Assembly: GCF_028372415.1 (NCBI RefSeq)
Contig: NC_092874.1
Location: 114,844,744-114,908,743, forward strand
Source of the DNA: Notamacropus eugenii
Lineage: Eukaryota > Chordata > Mammalia > Diprotodontia > Macropodidae
Direction: 5' to 3'
Length of the DNA: 64,000 nt
How positions within the stretch are numbered: the first letter of the stretch is position 1; each line of letters opens with the position of its first letter. The notes beneath the pieces were generated by a model, which saw nothing but the letters and a program-made list of their open reading frames with translations, made no database searches and was not told the DNA's origin. Shown in pieces: positions 23,001 to 38,000 of the stretch. Made by a program: the position numbers and the translations under genes.

Positions 23001-26000
23001 CTCTGAATGATCTCACATAATTATTTTATTGCTCTGACCAAGTGTTCTCTGAGCTCAGACAAGCACTGGACAGTTCTGGTCATGAAGACCAGCTAAGAAT
23101 CAAACTCGTCTTGTTATTGGTGTTACCCTTCATTGCAGGGCTACAGCTTACTGTGTAGTCATTGGTATAAACATTGAGATCTCCCCCCACTAGGGAGGGG
23201 GCTCTGGCACATGTATGCTTGCTTGCAAACCATTTCCCTCACTTTGAAATTAAACTTCTGTTTGATTCCTGACTCTCCTGTCTCTAGCCTGTTCTGTTTG
23301 GCTCTGACCATCCACTGGTTAGAGGTGGGTTCTACATGGTTGACACTTTTTAACTCAAAACCAGTGATACTGTGACCCTATGCCTTTGTAGGTGGTCCTC
23401 CTGAGTTGCTGGAAGTCAAACATTTCAGTGATGAGTTTTTCCAGATTTTAGCAGGCTGAACTTTGGTCACCAGACACACAACCCATTTCTGGATCTATAC
23501 TTGAAACCATTATGGCTTAGTTAAGATCCGCCCAAGTTATAGTCTTGCTAATAGAGCCTTCAAGAACTGATATCACTTCTGGGTCACTATGAGTAGACTT
23601 GAGAGAGGAAATAAATGTTATTATCCTGCAATGTTTTTCTAGGACTCACTGGTTTCACATGTCACTATTCTAGGCAGGTTAGACCTGGCTAAGGATCTCA
23701 TTGGGTTTTTGAATTTTAGCAACAGCACATTTCCCTGATATCCAAGAAAGCTACAACTATTTAATTTGGCAGCATCAAGCAACGAGTACAAATTGTTTCT
23801 GAAAGAGTTTCCCCAGACCCTTTGCCAATCTGACAAGGTAACTGTTGCCAAGTTGTCCTGAAGGCGTCTTTAGAGTTTTGGAAATTAGACTAAATGACAT
23901 GTTGATACTAGGTTTGGAAAGTGGCTTGCTTTAAGCTTGGGTGATTCATCGAAGGCTTGTCTTTCATACCAATGTTTTTCTGTCCTTAAATACTTTTTGT
24001 AAGCCTTTCACTCAACAGAATCTTAAGTTATTTTCAGCTTGCATTCTCAGTACAGGTTGTTAATATGTATATTTTAAGTCTGACAAGGGATAGGGCAAAG
24101 GAAGGCAATGGCAACATTTTGGCAATTTGCTCATCATGTTACCGGATAACATTGTCTAAAGCACAGAAAGAAGTTGGTATTTTTAAGTCAAAGTGGAAAT
24201 GTAAATGGATTTACCTGACCTGGCTTTACATTTTTAAAGAAAGACTCATTCCTGAAGAGCAGAAGAAGAAATGAAGGCATCAGAAGCAGGTTTTCCAATC
24301 AAGCAGAGATCAAAGAGTGAAGAGGAAGAGGAGTCAGCTGACAGAGTTGGTTGATTTTTTTTAAAGAAAAAAGAGAGATGGGTTAGTGTTGGATTTGTTT
24401 TCTAATGAGAATTTGAGACATAAAGAAGAAACAAGACAACCAAAGCAGATACATTTAGAATGGAATTCCATTTGCAAAACTACATGACATTGTATACATT
24501 CTATTCGCAAGCAGTAAGAGAAACACCCAAATGGGGAATCCAGTGGGCATTAATTCAGGTCTGGAAAGATTTTACACTTTTCTTTTTGGAAGGAGAACCA
24601 ATAATGACAGATGTTGAGCAAAATCTTTTAGAGAACTCTTAATTCTTACTAGATCAAAGGCTGGCATTTACATATTGTATCTAGAGCAGGGTAGTTTTGT
24701 TGTGCTCTTTTCTGTCTTGGAATCTCTGGCTTTTTCCAAAGCTTAGCCAATGAATCACCTCAATTAATCAACAAACATTTACTTACTATGTGTCAAATAC
24801 TGTGCTAAGGCACTAGAAATGCAAATACAAAAGTTAGACAGTCCCTGCCTGCAAGGATCTTATACCTTCCATGGGAACCCTTTCCTGTTCCCCTTTGCTT
24901 AGTTCTCATTGTCTCTGTCTCTCTCTTTCTCTCCTCAAAGATATAACAGTCTGTCTATTTTAGCTTTCCAACAGAATGGAAGCTCCTGGAGGACAGATGC
25001 TGGCTTTTTTTTTTTTGCATTCCTAGTACCTACTACAGTACTTTGCATATAGTAGGCGCTTAATAAATATTTGTTGGATTGTATTGTATGTTTTCATGAA
25101 GGAAATTGCCTTATATTCTTATCAGATAATTTTTTAGCAGTAGGCTCTTTAATCCCGGTGTTTCTTTTTTTTCTTGCTAATTGGACTATTATTGGATGGG
25201 CATCAATTGGAGTATTATAATCTCTCTAAAAACTTAGCATCATCCTTGTCCTTATCGGAATTCCTGGAAACATATGCCTCTGAATGCATACCCATTTAGG
25301 AGGAAGCATTAAAAGACATCTTGGAACCAATCACCTCAGTTCTAGGATTGAAATTCACCTATCAGTGTCTCCTGTTCACTAGGGATGATCCTGCTGTCTG
25401 ACCCCTGAAGATGTGAGGGGAAAAAATAAATGTTTAACAATTAAAAATAAAATTGAATTTAAAAATAAAGAAGTCGGTGTGAGTTAAGGTACAGTAACAA
25501 CTCTACAGAAACTGGGACATAGTCTCAAGGAAGGAAAGGATACTTTGAAGAATAAAACAGTGGCCATGTTTACCTCTACTTGTTCAACTTGTTCAATAAC
25601 AGGTCTAACTAATCAATTGTGAATAGGAAGGGAAGGAGACAATCTTCTGTTTATCAGGAAATGATTTTTTAGGCAGAAACTTCATTATTGCTTTGTAAAC
25701 TGATTTCTTCTGGCTTTTTGATTGGGAGAGGCATGGTGTTGGACTAGAAATAAGGAAGATCTGAGTTCAAATTTAGCCTCTGGAGCTAGCTACGTTAAGG
25801 TCTAAAAGAAAGAATACTTGATTTAGAGCTTTTGGTTTTAGTTTAGAGGGCCTGGATTCAAATTTACCACTAATACATGCGGGAGCTTGAGCAAATTACT
25901 ACTTCTCTAGACTTTTGCTTTGTTATCTACAAAATGAGGAAGGTTTAGACTAGATAATCTTTTAGGTCCCTTCCAATTCTAAATCTGTGATCCTTTGAAC

Positions 26001-29000
26001 ATGGGGAAATCACTTATGAACTGAGATAAAGAAGTGTTGTGAACTTGATTTGTGGAAAGAATTCTCAAACCAATGAAGTCACAAATGTTAGTTACCATGA
26101 CCACTTGCAGTGGTTCTCTGTTGGGGATGCAAATATCATTTTATATTCTGACAAGATATTCCATACAAGGGAGCAACTGGTTTTGATCTATCTTTAATTA
26201 TCAAGACAGAAGATGATCAGCTCATCAATTTGATACTAATGAATAATACAGAAGAGTAATCATTTATATGTGTAATGTGCTGAGGCATGATTACATCATC
26301 CTAGGCTATGCTTTTGAGTAAAAAAACTAATACTTCAAGAGTCTGTGATTTTACTGGGATGAATACTCATTTCAGTAATATAAATGGCAACCTTTCTAAG
26401 GCTTACTGGCTATGACTCAAAATGTCATCACTAGCAGATGGCCAGCTTTTCTAAGTGGCAATGAGGCTCCTCAGACGTTGACCAACCTTCAGACTGAATT
26501 TCTGGGTATATACTCAAAGATTTTTTAGTTCAGTAGGACTTGTCAGAGCCTGTGCTTTGCTGGCATAGTCCTCAAGAACCCAGGGTTACCTTCATGCTTT
26601 GATGAGGCAATAGAATATGAAGAAAACTTTCTTCCCATCCCATCTGGGAAGGTGCTAAAACATGGTATCTTGGGCACAGAGGAGACCATACCCCACCAGA
26701 AACTCTCTCAGTTCAGATTCTTTCCTCAGATAAATCAGACAGGTGTTTCTAGTATGATCCCATCCAATCATCACCAGGGGACCAGGACAAGCCAACACAG
26801 ACATCTTGCCATCTCTCCTGACACTGTCTATTTCCTTTCACTGGGAGTAACTACACGGAATTTCAGAGCCCTGACTTCCCCACCACTTTCCAAGGGGAGT
26901 TAATGCATTTATTTTTAGGGCTAGTTCTGAGGAAGACCCGCTAGTATTAGAGGTTGAGTCAGTCTTTGCCTCAGCCCTCTATCTAGCCTGTCCCAGTTTA
27001 ATCTCACCTAGCCATGCACCAGAAAATTAGGGTCTACTCAGAGTGAGTATCTTGTCATTTCCCCAGCTGCTCTTGTGTATTCATTTTCATCCCACAACAC
27101 CTTGTTTTTCTTTTACCTCTTACTCAGGGACCAATAATCAAATCATATTAACATTGCTACTGGCAAGGGTATGGCACTATGTACCATGTACCAAGGGTAT
27201 GTACCACTGTTCTGTACAGGTCTATGCATAATTCCTGAGACTGAAACTTACTTCTCTGGCCACCACTCATCCATCCTGCTGTATTTGGGGTAGAATGTAA
27301 ACTCTGTGATCAGGGAATATCTCACTTATTGTATTTCTATACTTAGAACCTTTATCAGTGCCTGACCCATATTAGGTGCCTAATACATGTTTGTTGATTA
27401 CAGATTTTCGATAGCTATGTCTGGATTTTCTATATAATTATTTCTCGTACGACAGTAGGAAGGAGACTGGAGTAGCTGACAACGGTGTCTCAATAATACT
27501 TTGAAGACATGATCTCTTGCTTTGATGCCTTTCCTTTCACATCTTTGAACTACAGCTTGCTCTTTAGTATGCTTGCTCAAGATTCCAAAAGGGCTCCTAA
27601 CCCAGAGATTACATGGAAATTTTTTTGCTCCAGGCCCAAATGAACCCTCAAGACAACTGTGTAGGAGGTAGGAAGAGCTTTCCTCCTTTCCTCTCTCTGG
27701 CCTAGGTCACTCTGTGACTTAGAGCTCGCTGCAGAGGAGAATACAGTCTAGTGTGGAGAGCTAGACAAAGTGGAGGGAGTGGGGGCAGGGCAGGCAGGTG
27801 GCCTGTGGCTGTTGTGGAGGACAGGAGCTAAATGTTAGCCTCTTCCTTTGACTATTATTCTTTCCAACAAGATGCTAAACTTTGCAATTATTTCATTTGA
27901 TCCTCACAACAACCTTGGGTGGTAGGCACAATTATTATTTGCATTTTACAGATAAGGAAACTGACGCAAGCTGAGGCTAAATGATTTGCTCAAGGTCATA
28001 CTGGCTGTGTGACCTTGAGCAAGGCATGCCAACTCTCTGGGCCTCAGTTTCCTTCTCAAGGGAATAGTACACTAAGAATCCTTTCCGGTTCTAAATTCTA
28101 AAAATCTCATGACCAGTATCCTTAAGGCTGTAGCTGAGGTCCTCTGGTACCTGATAATTTATTAGAAGAAAATAGAATCACTTTGTTCTTTCCCCTATCA
28201 AATTAAATTGTCTTCTTTTCCTCTAACCTGCTTGAAAAAGAGAAAGTGTAAAGAAATTCACCAAAACTTGTAAGCTGCACTTACAGAAGGTTTAGGAGCA
28301 GGTGACTTGTTGCCTTCTGGAGTTTTAGTTAGCCATTCATTGATGCGGCTGGAAACCCCCACTTTCAAGCCAGCTGTTTCCTGTGAAAGAGGGTTAAGCA
28401 CACAATGTTTAAGATACTTAAAATGGACATAACCTTGGTTTCTGACTAAGTCTGGAGTATTCTGTGTGTGGCTACTTAGCTGGGGATTAGTGGGAAAGTC
28501 TTGGAGAAGAGAGAAATTCCTTTTTCAGGAGTCACATGTGGTTCCAGACTCTCTTCCAGACTTAGTCTAGACCCATTAAGGGAGGTGGGAGGAAAGAGGG
28601 AGAAGGAGACAGAGAGAGAGATAGAGACAAGAAGACAGAAAGAGAGACAGGAACACAGAGACACAGAGAGAGACACACTGGCTGCTGCAAACATGTAGGG
28701 GAAACTGGGTCCTTGACATGTCCCTGATTTCCTGCTTGCCTTCCCAGAGACTCTAGAGAATTTCCTTTTTGGCGAGATCTGGGCATTCTCTCCACTGATC
28801 TGCAGTCATGACTAAGCAGCAAGGTGTCCCAGGCTTGGCTGGAAACATACTCTATCTTCACTATAACCGAATGAAAAATTGTCAGAGTAGTGTCAATGTT
28901 TTTAAAGTCCCAATCTGGTATAGTGAGGGAGGAGAGCGCATGGGCAGGACTTATATGGATAACAACAGCATTTCCTTAGCACTTAAAGGTTGGCAAAGTG

Positions 29001-32000
29001 CTTTACACATATTATCTCATTTTATCTTCACAATAACCTGGGAGACAGGTGCTGTTATTATTATTCCCATTTTACAGAGAAGGCAACTGAGGCTGAGAGG
29101 TTCAGTAACTTGCATGGGGTCACATGGCCAATAAGCACCTGAGGCTACATTTGTACTCAGGTGTTCTTATCTCCGGGTCCAGTGCCCTATTCTTAGTGAA
29201 CCTAGCAGCTCACCAGTAGACAGTTCAAATGTCTCAGTCACTAATTAGTGGGGATCACTTCATAGGTGGTACAGTGTATAGAGGGACAGGCTTAGAATCA
29301 GGAAGACTCATCTTCCTTAGTTCAAATCTGGCCTCAGACACTTACTAGCTCTGTGACCCTGGGCAAGTCACTTAACCTTGTTTGCCTCAGTTTCCTCTTC
29401 TGTAAAATGAACTGGAAAAGGAAATGGCAAATCACTCCAGTATCTTTGCCAAGAAAACCCCAAATGAGATCATGAAGAGTCAGAAACAACAACCTCTCTT
29501 GGCTTCAGTGTCTTCATCTATAAAATATCATTGAACTAGATAACCTCAAAGGTTTCTTTCAGCTCTCTGATCCCATGATTGTATCCCAATCATACAATGT
29601 TTATCTTTTCATACAACTATATCACATACTAGGTCTTGAATGCTACAAACTGTTCTATTGCACTTATATTATCTTGACTTTTTTCCCCTGCAGAGAGAGA
29701 CTGCCAAACCTGGAAGTGTAATTTAAAGTGTTACAGTCAATATACATCATATAGTCTATATTGGTGAACGCATCCTTGGAGTTTGGTCATCGTGAAAAAA
29801 AACTTTTTAAAGGAATTCATTCATGAGAATTCTTTCTCTCTCTTGCTGGTACTATGACTGGCGCAATGATTAATGCTGAAAAATGAAACAAGGCACACAA
29901 CTGATCAAACTCACTTTATTTGGTGTGCCTGTCCCAGTGGGGGAGGTGAACACGTTTCCTTTCTCCCACATGCTCTTGATGTTACGGACTCCTTCAGCAG
30001 GAACTGGTAGATCTGAGGCTGCTGGCTTAGTCGGTTTCGAAGTCTTTGTGCCCTGATGAGGGAGAATTATTTGAGTTCAGTGTGGATAAATTGACTTCCT
30101 GAAATTTACAGCTAGGATATCTTCTCCCTAAAAGTAATTGTTTTAAAATTCCTTCATCCTGAGACATCATCTGATCTAGCCCATATACCACTGGGGACTC
30201 CATTTCCTATATGGATGGCACTGGTTTAGTCTGGGCAACACATTCCCTCAGATTGCAGTTTTACCACAAAAAGACTCCTTCCACCAGTGGTGAAAAAGTA
30301 TATGAGATAAATTTTAAAATTATATTCTTGACTGCATGGAATCATATTCCTTGCTTTATTCTGTCAACAGTTTCCATTTGGCAGGAATATATTTCATGAG
30401 TAGAATTTTCCCTTTATTTTTTGCAGTAAAATGTCTACTAAAAGAGAGGAGGGAGAGAAGAATTACATAAGTAAATTCAATAATTAGGACTCCACTGTTA
30501 AGTTAGGTACTTCTTTGGTGGGACCAGAACTATGATTTCATTTCACTTCAGCGAACTTGTGGTTAGGAAATTCCTTCTACTGCACACTGCAATTTATTGT
30601 CTTAAAGAGTTGCCTAGGACATGGAAAGATTAATTTGCTTAATCAAGACCATGTAACCAATCTGTGTCAGGGATAGGACTTGAATTTAGGCCTCCCTGAC
30701 TCTAAGGCCTACTGCCTTGCCATCTTAAGGTACCTAGGGGACATGAAAACATCAGAAGTGATCTTTGACCACAAGAAGCTTACAATCATAGGAATTTTGA
30801 ATTTGGGGTAATTAAAATCAATATGGACACCAGGCATAGACTACTTTGTTACAATTGTACATTTTTGTCACTAAATACATATGAACAAAGGTTTTATTAG
30901 GCAAACTAAGTATGAATACAACTGTAGGAGGCTTGGTTAAACTACTTAAGAAAATAATATGGTATGTTCAGGAAAGAGGACTAAATTTGGGAGTCAAGAG
31001 GTCTAGATTAAAATTTGGCTAAGCAGGAAAATGGGCCAATTAACTTTTTCTATGAGCCATAGTTTCTTCAGTTTTGAAACTGGAATAATTAAATGAAAAT
31101 AAATAAGCTACCACAAAGGGTTGTTGTGAAAAAATAGTTTATAGCTCTCAAAATGTTAGTGAAATGTGAATGTGAATTACTATCATTACTATTATTATAA
31201 ATGCTAATAATTACTATAATATTACTAATTACTATGAATTACTATTATTATAAATGCTAATAATATGAAGATGATGGTAATGATGATAATGACCTAAAGA
31301 TATTAACTGAGTATATAAATCATAGTGCTAATTAGAAAAGGTATCTTAGCCATTCATTAAAAAATAAAATGTCCAGAGTAAGTAAGAGAGGAATTAGATT
31401 CATATGAACGCATGTATTTCTGGTCAGACCACAGATGTAGTATTATGTTCAGCTCTGGATTACACATTTTTGAAGGGAAACTAACAAATTCGAGTATGAG
31501 TAGAAGAGGGTGGGATCATGATGGTGAGAGACTGGTAAGCATGGCAGTGGAGGAAGAGTCGAAAGAATTGAGAATGTTTAGCCAGAAGACTAACGAATTT
31601 ATAATTGCTGTCTTCAAATGTCTAAAATGTTTTTCATGTAAAAAAGAATTAAACTTTGCTTTACAATAGCGGGCAGAACTAGAACCAATAGTGAAAGATA
31701 TAGTGGTGAATATTTATAGAAAACTATAATCATAAGTAAGAAAAACTTTCAAAAGATTATCCAAAATTGGAATGGTCTCTCTCAGGGTACAGAGTACTTC
31801 ACAACACTGTAAGTATTTGTTCATGTAAAATCTAGAAACCATTTTTTGGGGGTGTTACATAATTGGGGTATAGTTTGAACTAAATGTCCTCTGGGGTCTC
31901 CTCCATACATAAATCCACAATTATAATTTTTGGGGGGGCTAACTACTACCTAAAATCAACTCAGATAGAAAGAAACAAAGCTATATTTACTTAAAATTAT

Positions 32001-35000
32001 TTTGTAGTTCGTATTTTTCACTACTTCAGATGGGCTTTTCCTGCCATAGCCAAACATAAGAGTAAAAACCTTTTTAATAACTAAATCATTAACTGGATAT
32101 TGGAAGTTATCACTGCTTCTACTGAGCCTCTCAACAAGTGTTTTTCCATTTACTCCATGTTTTTTTTTTTTTTCGCATCAGTAGGATGATCACTCTATTT
32201 GTTGGATGAACAAAAAAAATAATTTAGGACAAGAGTTACCTCAATTGCACTGGTGTATTGTTCCAGTCTGCTGTCAATCTTGGAGACAACTGCTGTAGGG
32301 TGACTTAACTTGGCACCACTGTTTAAAAAAAGAGAGGAGACAGTCTTACAGTATCCATATGGGCATCACTGCTCTCAGACAAACAATGAAATATACACAT
32401 ATATGTATACCTCTTCTGGACGGATTTATTCAAAAATTCTGCCCTTTCTTCTATCTAGAAGTAGAAAAAGTAAATGCAATTAATATTTGTTGCTATTTCC
32501 TTCACACTTAAAACATATTTCTTGTTCCTGCCACCATTCAACTCTTGATAAGAAAAAATACTTAAGACTGTTGGTGGGATTTAGGATAGATTTTTAAAGC
32601 AAACAATACAAAACTATACAAAACTGATTGTATCTTTTGACAGCGATTGATTGCTAAAACTTCATCCGAAAGATATCACGAAAAGGAAAAAAGGGCCTAT
32701 TTGCACAAAAATCTTCAGAGGTGTTTTATTTTTAGTAGAAAATAATTGGGAAAAATTTGTATGTCCAATGATTAAAAAGTACTCAATCCAGGAACTGGAT
32801 CAAGCTGGAGCCAGTTTGAACTATCCCTTTTTTTTTTCTTCAGTGTGAGCATTTATGTTTTGCAAATCAACAAATGCTACAAATCATGGCTTGATGTGTT
32901 GCTTTGTTGATTGTCTAGACTTAAGAAAGTAATGGAGAAAATATGAAGAATGCAGATTAAATTTTAAAGTGTGCTGTATATGCTTCCTCTCTTCTCCATC
33001 CCCCACCACTATCCTCCAGAAAGATGCTTGGACATGTACACTCTGGGCTTGTACAAATTATGTTATATTACTATAATGGATTTTTTTTTTTGGGTCTACT
33101 CTGATTTCTTTAGTACAAGGAATTTCCAGGGAAGAAGCTCCCTCCACCAATGCAGATAGATCATTATTCTGCAATTAAAAGTCTTGAAGAGTTGTCAAGG
33201 GCACTGAGAGAATAAATGCATTGCTCAGGGTCATACAGCCAGTACCTTTCAGTGACAGGACTTGAATCCAGGTCTTCCTGATTCCAAACCATTATATTAT
33301 ACTGCCTCTATATAGTACCTTATATTGTTCTCTAATTGTTTTTCACAGATTCGTCTTTTTTCTTTAACTAGATCACAAGTTCCTTGTAGGCGGGGACCAG
33401 ACTTTATAATTCTTTTGGGTACCTCACCATGCTGGGCACATGCCTATTATAATCCTTGTTTTACCATACCATCTTATATTTATTTGTATAGCACTACAGT
33501 TTACAAAGCCTATTCCTGGATTTTAAACACAATGGGGACATTGAGAGTAACTGAGTCTTTTATGTCTTTATTTATCCCATAGCCATTTCTTGGAACCCAT
33601 TAGTAGTGTCCCTGCAGAGGACTTTAGTGTACGCAGATACACACATCTCAGTAACATGATAGTTATCTTTAAATATCTGAAGGACCATCACATAGAAGAG
33701 GAAGCAGATTTGTTCCACATGACTCCAAAGATCACATTAGGAATAATATGTGAAAAGTGTAAAGATGCAAATTTCACTTGCTAAAATGGAAACTTCCCAA
33801 TCATCAGACGGAGGATGTAAAGGAAACAAGGTAAAGGTTCTAATCTCTATGGACTTATTCATCAATAAATGTTTATTGAATTACATATTTATTTTTTCAG
33901 TACCAACTGTGGGCAAAGTTCTGTTCCGGGTACTCAATGGAAATTAATCATAGGTTTACAGAGTCAGAACAAGCAAGGTCTTTAAAGGCCATCTTCTCCA
34001 ACACTCTCATTCTACAGATGAGGCCCAGAAAAATGTTATACAGAAAGAAAACCAGAGTCAGAATTTGAATTCTAGTCCTTTAATTTCAGTTCCTGTTTCC
34101 CTTTGATAGCTGTCTATAACAATGAGCCACTGCTTCCATGAGTGGAATGACTGTGAGCTCCTCTTCCTACTTTCCCAAAATTCCATCAGCTCTCTTTCCT
34201 TCTCTCACTAAATGACACTATTTCCTTCTGCCAATGAAACTGGCAAAGAGCAGAACAGATGGCCTATTTTCTTTTCTAAAGGTCCACATTAGATGTGGCT
34301 CTTATTTTTCCAGTTGTGGTGGATATTGAGACTTCAGTACTAAGGAGAAGCTCTCTTTTTAGGACTGAAAAATCAGGTGCTGTGTGGAGTGAATGCAATG
34401 GTAGGACCAGTTTGATCCTGGAGGAAGATGCTTTCTCCAGATGCCATTATAACTCCCCTCCATGGCCATAGTCTTAAAATTCTACCTGTAGCATTTCTTA
34501 ATTGCAAAGCAATGAAGAGGCAGCAAGGCTCAGAGACAGATGAATTATATTTATATGTTTGTGTCTGCCTTATCCACTTATTGCAGTGGCCTCATCTTGA
34601 GGAAAAGGGATGACACAGATCAGAAGAAACCACAGATAATCTCCAAGATCCATTTCAGCTTATACCTAACCTACAAATACATAACAGATTTTAATGTCAC
34701 CATTTTCTTTTTCACTGTCCTTCATTTGGTAAAGACATTTACAAACTATGAAATAGTTACAGGGTGATTACTGAAAGGTAGGAAAAGGAACAGAAGACTT
34801 GGATAATCCATAGACTGAAATTAAAAAGATGAGGTTTCTTGTAGTAGAAAAGCTACCTTGAGCGATGAGCCTTTAGGAGTGAAACACTTAAATGGTTTCT
34901 TGTCATCCGATAGTCCATCTTCTGGTATTTTCTGGCGTTTCTCAGCAGCCTCTGCCCTTCGTCTTTCAATCTCCTCTTTCAGTCTCCTCTTTTCCTCCTA

Positions 35001-38000
35001 GAAAGAAGCAACATATGAAAAATGCAATAACTTCAAGGTAAAAGGAGAAGTTCAAAACTTGAGTTCTAGTCCCAGCTCTGGCCTTTACTAATTATATATG
35101 ACCTGGGTCTATTCCTGTAACTGTAATTGATCCTCAGTTGTCATCTATAAAATGGAGGTAACACCTGGCCTTGCCTATTTTACAAGGTTGTTGTAAAGAT
35201 AAAATGAGACAGGGTATATAAATGTGATTTGTAAATTGCTATTCAGATATAAGATCTTCTTCTTTTTATAATATTTTTCAATAGGAGACAACATGATATA
35301 TTGGATACAGGATCTGCCTGGGAGTCCAGGAAGGCCAGGGTTCAGATTTTACTTATGACATACTTGCTGTGTGTTATAGGAAAGTCACTTAACTTTTCAG
35401 TGCTCTAGGCACTGAAGGCTACACTGTGCAGGCTGTTGTTTGGTATTGATGGAAGGGGTTTCCTCACTGGAAGTGACATCAATGAAACCACAGGTCCAGA
35501 CTACCCTCACTCCTGTGGCTTCAGAATTATAGTGTCTAAACCATTCAAAAGTTATTGATTCATTTATTGAAAGAAGATTTTTTGATTGACATGGTTATTA
35601 TAAAAAAATATGTAAAACCTACTATAAATTGAGAATATTAGAAATATTTAAATTCCCACCAATGATTGCCTTTCTGACTTTCTTCATTTTCTCCATTGCT
35701 GAGACTGTCTTCTCTTTTCTCCTCAACCTATTGAAATTCCTCAAGGCTTAATCCAAAGAAACATTTCTTTATTTCTATTTTGCTAATTTGCTTAGTGTTG
35801 TTTTGTTAAAGACATAGGATTTGGGAGAAGATTTTATCCCTTGATTTGTATCTTAGTTGATGGTTTTTGATGCCAGTATTTAAATTTGTAATAAAAAATG
35901 ACTCAGTTTGGGGGAGCTAGGTAACTCAGAGGATAGAGCACTGGCCCTGGAGCCAGTAGAACCTGAGTTCAAATCCAGCCTCACTTACTAGCTGTGTGAC
36001 CCTGGACAAGTGGCTTAACTCTGACTGTCTCTACCAAAAAAGAATGACCCAATTCCTCCATTAGAATCCTAGGGATAAAGATACCTAGAGGTCACGTAGT
36101 CTCATTTCCCACCCTTCTGCAGAATTCCTGGTAGGTCATTATCTAGTGTCTTTCAACAATGGCATTAATTTTTAGAAGGTTTTTCTGTATGTTGAACTCA
36201 ATTCTACCTCTTTACATATCAATAATATAACTTTCAGTGCTTTAAAGTGCTTTCTGCAAAGTGACTTTATGGGGCAGATAATTTGAGAATGGGTATCCTC
36301 ATTTTATAGATGAAAACATTGAAGCCTACAGAATTTGAATGACTTGCCTAAGGTCATACAGCTTACTTATGATTATTTGAGTAAGGATGCTAATTCACCT
36401 CTCCAATCTCCAAGGTCACTGTGCTTTCATATTAGTCCTATTTCTACCTTCCACAGCAATTAAGAACATGACAATTCTTTAACCATTTGTCTCCACCTCA
36501 AATTCCTTTGGATTGGTTTCTAGACTCAGAGGCAATTAGTATTCGATGGAACCTTAGACACGAGTCTAGTCCTGGGATTTTTATCATCCTCTCTGTCTTC
36601 CTTTGGATGAATTTATGAACATCAGCCTTGAAACATGATATTTATAATTGGACATAATTCACCAGATGTGGTCAGGTTAACATAAAGTACCACGAGACCA
36701 CTATTCCCAAGACCTGCACACCATATTTCTACTAGTGCCACCTAAGGTGACATTAGCTTTCCTGGCACTTGCATCTCATTGGCAATATTAGCTCTGTCAT
36801 TATTATTATAGTAACAATAACTAGCATTTGTATAGTTCTTAAAGGATTGATAAACACTCTCTATATATCCTGTCCTTTGATTCTCAAAATATCCCTGTAA
36901 GAGATAGATGTCATTAGGTTCATGCTCAAATAAAACTCCCAGATCTTCTCTCTGATTCTTTCACTTTCCATAAATGCTCTTCCCCTCTCCTAATTACTTT
37001 GTATTAACATATCTGTGCATATGTTGTATGATGCCAGCATAATGTAAGCTTCTTGAGGGTAAAGACCACTTTGCTTTTCTTCTGTGCCTCCAGAGCATTA
37101 ACCATAAGAGATGCTGATATTCGCTGAAATGAATGAACTGTTGCCAAGTCAGGTTTCCCCCACCTGATGCTCAAGCAACTAATTCTTTACTTTTATCATA
37201 CTATATTAAATCTCATTACTTTTAGCTCAGTGTCCTATATCACATAACTAAGCTCTGATTAGATTTGTATCATTTGCTATTCATTTCCAGTGTTAGTCTT
37301 GTTTCCTCAGCATTCTTAGGCTGTAAGCTTCTTGGGCACACATATATTACTGCATTTTTTCATGGGAACCAGTATTGTACTGTACACATAAGGGGTGCTC
37401 ACAAAATACAAATGGGTTGTTTGTTGTTGGATAAACTTTCATAGTGTGATTTGCTACTTTCCTTCCTAAAGAGCTACTGTAGTCTTTATATTAGCTTCAT
37501 TATACCTCTGTGACATGGGAAGGTGGTACATATGATTAATCTCATCTTGCTGAGAGAACTATGTTATAAAGATATTATATGTTTTGGCCCATGTTTTATG
37601 GTGGGTGAACAGTAAACCTGTGTCCCACAGTGCCCCATTTCCAACAAATAGTCAATCTTGGCTTAGGAAAATGGAAAATAAAATCCTGTGGCTAAGAATA
37701 TTGGTCTAGTGGCTATTTTTTAGGATCCCACAAGATTTCAAAGCTGAATTGCTCTTCATGCCAGTTGGCTTTTGGGAGAGTGTGAAATGCTTTTGGTTAG
37801 GTAATTTTAAAAGGCTTGCTAAACAGATAAAAGGGAGGCACTGGTTTGGGGAACCTTCTCACCCTGGATGACTTTGCCCTTACTGCATGATTTATGCTTG
37901 CAGGTATTAGTTGATGAGACCAGATTTACATTAGATGGAATAGGCAACATTTTTTAATTTTGAGACTATTGAATTGGTGGGGGAAAAAGTCAAACATATT

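Larger units (their letters stand above)
21794..28284 (-). other. CALD1 intron, 6.5 kb
   Basis: It contains a MIR piece (22075-22140), a possible LTR (22990-23335), an L2-type stretch with a typical 3' end (24755-25080), a MIR (25780-26000), an L2 3' end (27250-27400) and a MIR (27850-28115). In 23340-24750 and 26000-27240 I see no recognisable gene or repeat, only short chance frames. Confidence 0.75.
28381..29914 (-). other. CALD1 intron with pyrimidine-rich tract
   Basis: GTGAGT...TTTCACAG. It holds a plus-strand GA-rich tract (about 28590-28675), a MIR-like SINE (28964-29200) and a tRNA-headed SINE (29269-29500). Confidence 0.8.

Noticed and set aside
24065..24642. Two plus-strand frames right of the candidate LTR
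   Set aside because: Considered as retroviral gag remnants because of position, but no motif supports this.
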